Below, piece by piece: positions 63,897 to 64,000 of a stretch of 64,000 bases of DNA. The notes under the pieces were generated by a model that was not told the origin of the DNA, searched no databases, and was given only the letters and a program-made list of their open reading frames with translations. A program made the position numbers and the translations under genes. Location: assembly GCA_963760715.1 (NCBI GenBank), contig CAVXDY010000007.1, positions 806,001-870,000 on the forward strand, given 5' to 3'. Every line of letters begins with the position of its first letter. The first letter of the stretch is position 1. The stretch is from CAVXDY01 sp963760715. Its GTDB lineage: Bacteria > Actinomycetota > Thermoleophilia > Miltoncostaeales > Miltoncostaeaceae.

Positions 63897-64000
63897 ATGA
63901 CCGAGGCCGCCGCCGACCCCTCCGTCCCGCCCCCCTGTCCGAAGGACGGCATCGCCATGCGGCCCTCGAAGCGCACGATGCTGACGCACGACATCTCCAC
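63897..64000 (+). CDS. start of a gene cut by the right edge
   Basis: 34 codons visible from an ATG 7 nt after a TAGGCT hexamer. The N terminus is acidic and Pro-rich (TEAAADPSVPPPCPKDGIAM) with no recognisable domain yet. Its position after the UBP zinc finger gene suggests one unit, but nothing more can be said. Confidence 0.45.
   Translation, partial: MTEAAADPSVPPPCPKDGIAMRPSKRTMLTHDIS

Overview
The window is chromosomal DNA from a very GC-rich bacterium, most likely an actinobacterium. The class Thermoleophilia is an inference from gene content and cannot be proven here. Reasons: dense GC-rich coding with GTG starts and many 4-nt ATGA/GTGA overlaps, a SufBDCSU-SufT operon with a Rieske protein and an upstream SufR-type regulator, a WhiG/FliA-like sigma factor, an EF-G2-type GTPase, an LppX-type lipoprotein and an OtsB/GH65 locus laid out like mycobacterial OtsB1. 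There is no rRNA, CRISPR array or intact mobile element. Two tRNAs are present: Gly-GCC and Cys-GCA.

Layout. 0-6.7 kb: a CAP protein, cobalamin adenosyltransferase, an RNB exoribonuclease and a cell-wall hydrolase group (M15, NlpC/P60, M23), then an alpha/beta hydrolase. 6.7-16.6 kb: the Fe-S assembly operon sufB-sufD-Rieske-sufC-sufS-sufU-sufT-A-type carrier, two tandem secreted paralogs and a SufR-like regulator. The sufB and regulator promoters share a 14-bp element. 16.6-20.7 kb: six translationally coupled small-molecule genes. 20.7-29 kb: ferredoxin, Mrp/ApbC, two MBL hydrolases, RpiB-like isomerase, lipoprotein, sigma factor preceded by a nine-codon leader ORF, EF-G-like GTPase and Nif3-like protein. 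29-30.9 kb: tRNA-Gly with terminator, a DUF559 remnant and a DUF4258/DUF2283 pair. 30.9-34.9 kb: HAD-OtsB (two apparent frameshifts) and GH65. 34.9-43 kb: signalling and redox genes (HD-GYP/LuxR, ligand-binding protein without signal peptide, MOSC-flavoprotein, hydrolase-cyclase fusion, receiver-flavoprotein fusion). 43-46.5 kb: an acyltransferase with two SGNH domains, a class IV aminotransferase and tRNA-Cys. 46.5-48.7 kb: a small decayed island with an integrase remnant and a degenerate second tRNA-Cys. 48.8-53.5 kb: a ferric-reductase-like flavoprotein, metallophosphatase and a DUF4143 ATPase preceded by a 23-bp-phased repeat array. 53.6-59.9 kb: a GltD-like/NifJ/DHODH-like redox cluster carrying about 19 one-base frameshifts, all insertions. 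59.9-64 kb: K+ channel, spermidine-synthase-like membrane protein, secreted HNH nuclease and UBP zinc finger.

Two themes run through the window. First, at least a dozen genes have a TANNNT -10-like hexamer only 5-8 nt before the start codon, which suggests widespread leaderless transcription. Second, Fe-S cluster supply (Suf, A-type carrier, SufT, ApbC, ferredoxin) sits beside heavy Fe-S consumers (NifJ, GltD-like, MOSC-ferredoxin reductase). All family assignments come from motif recognition in the translations; no database search was run.
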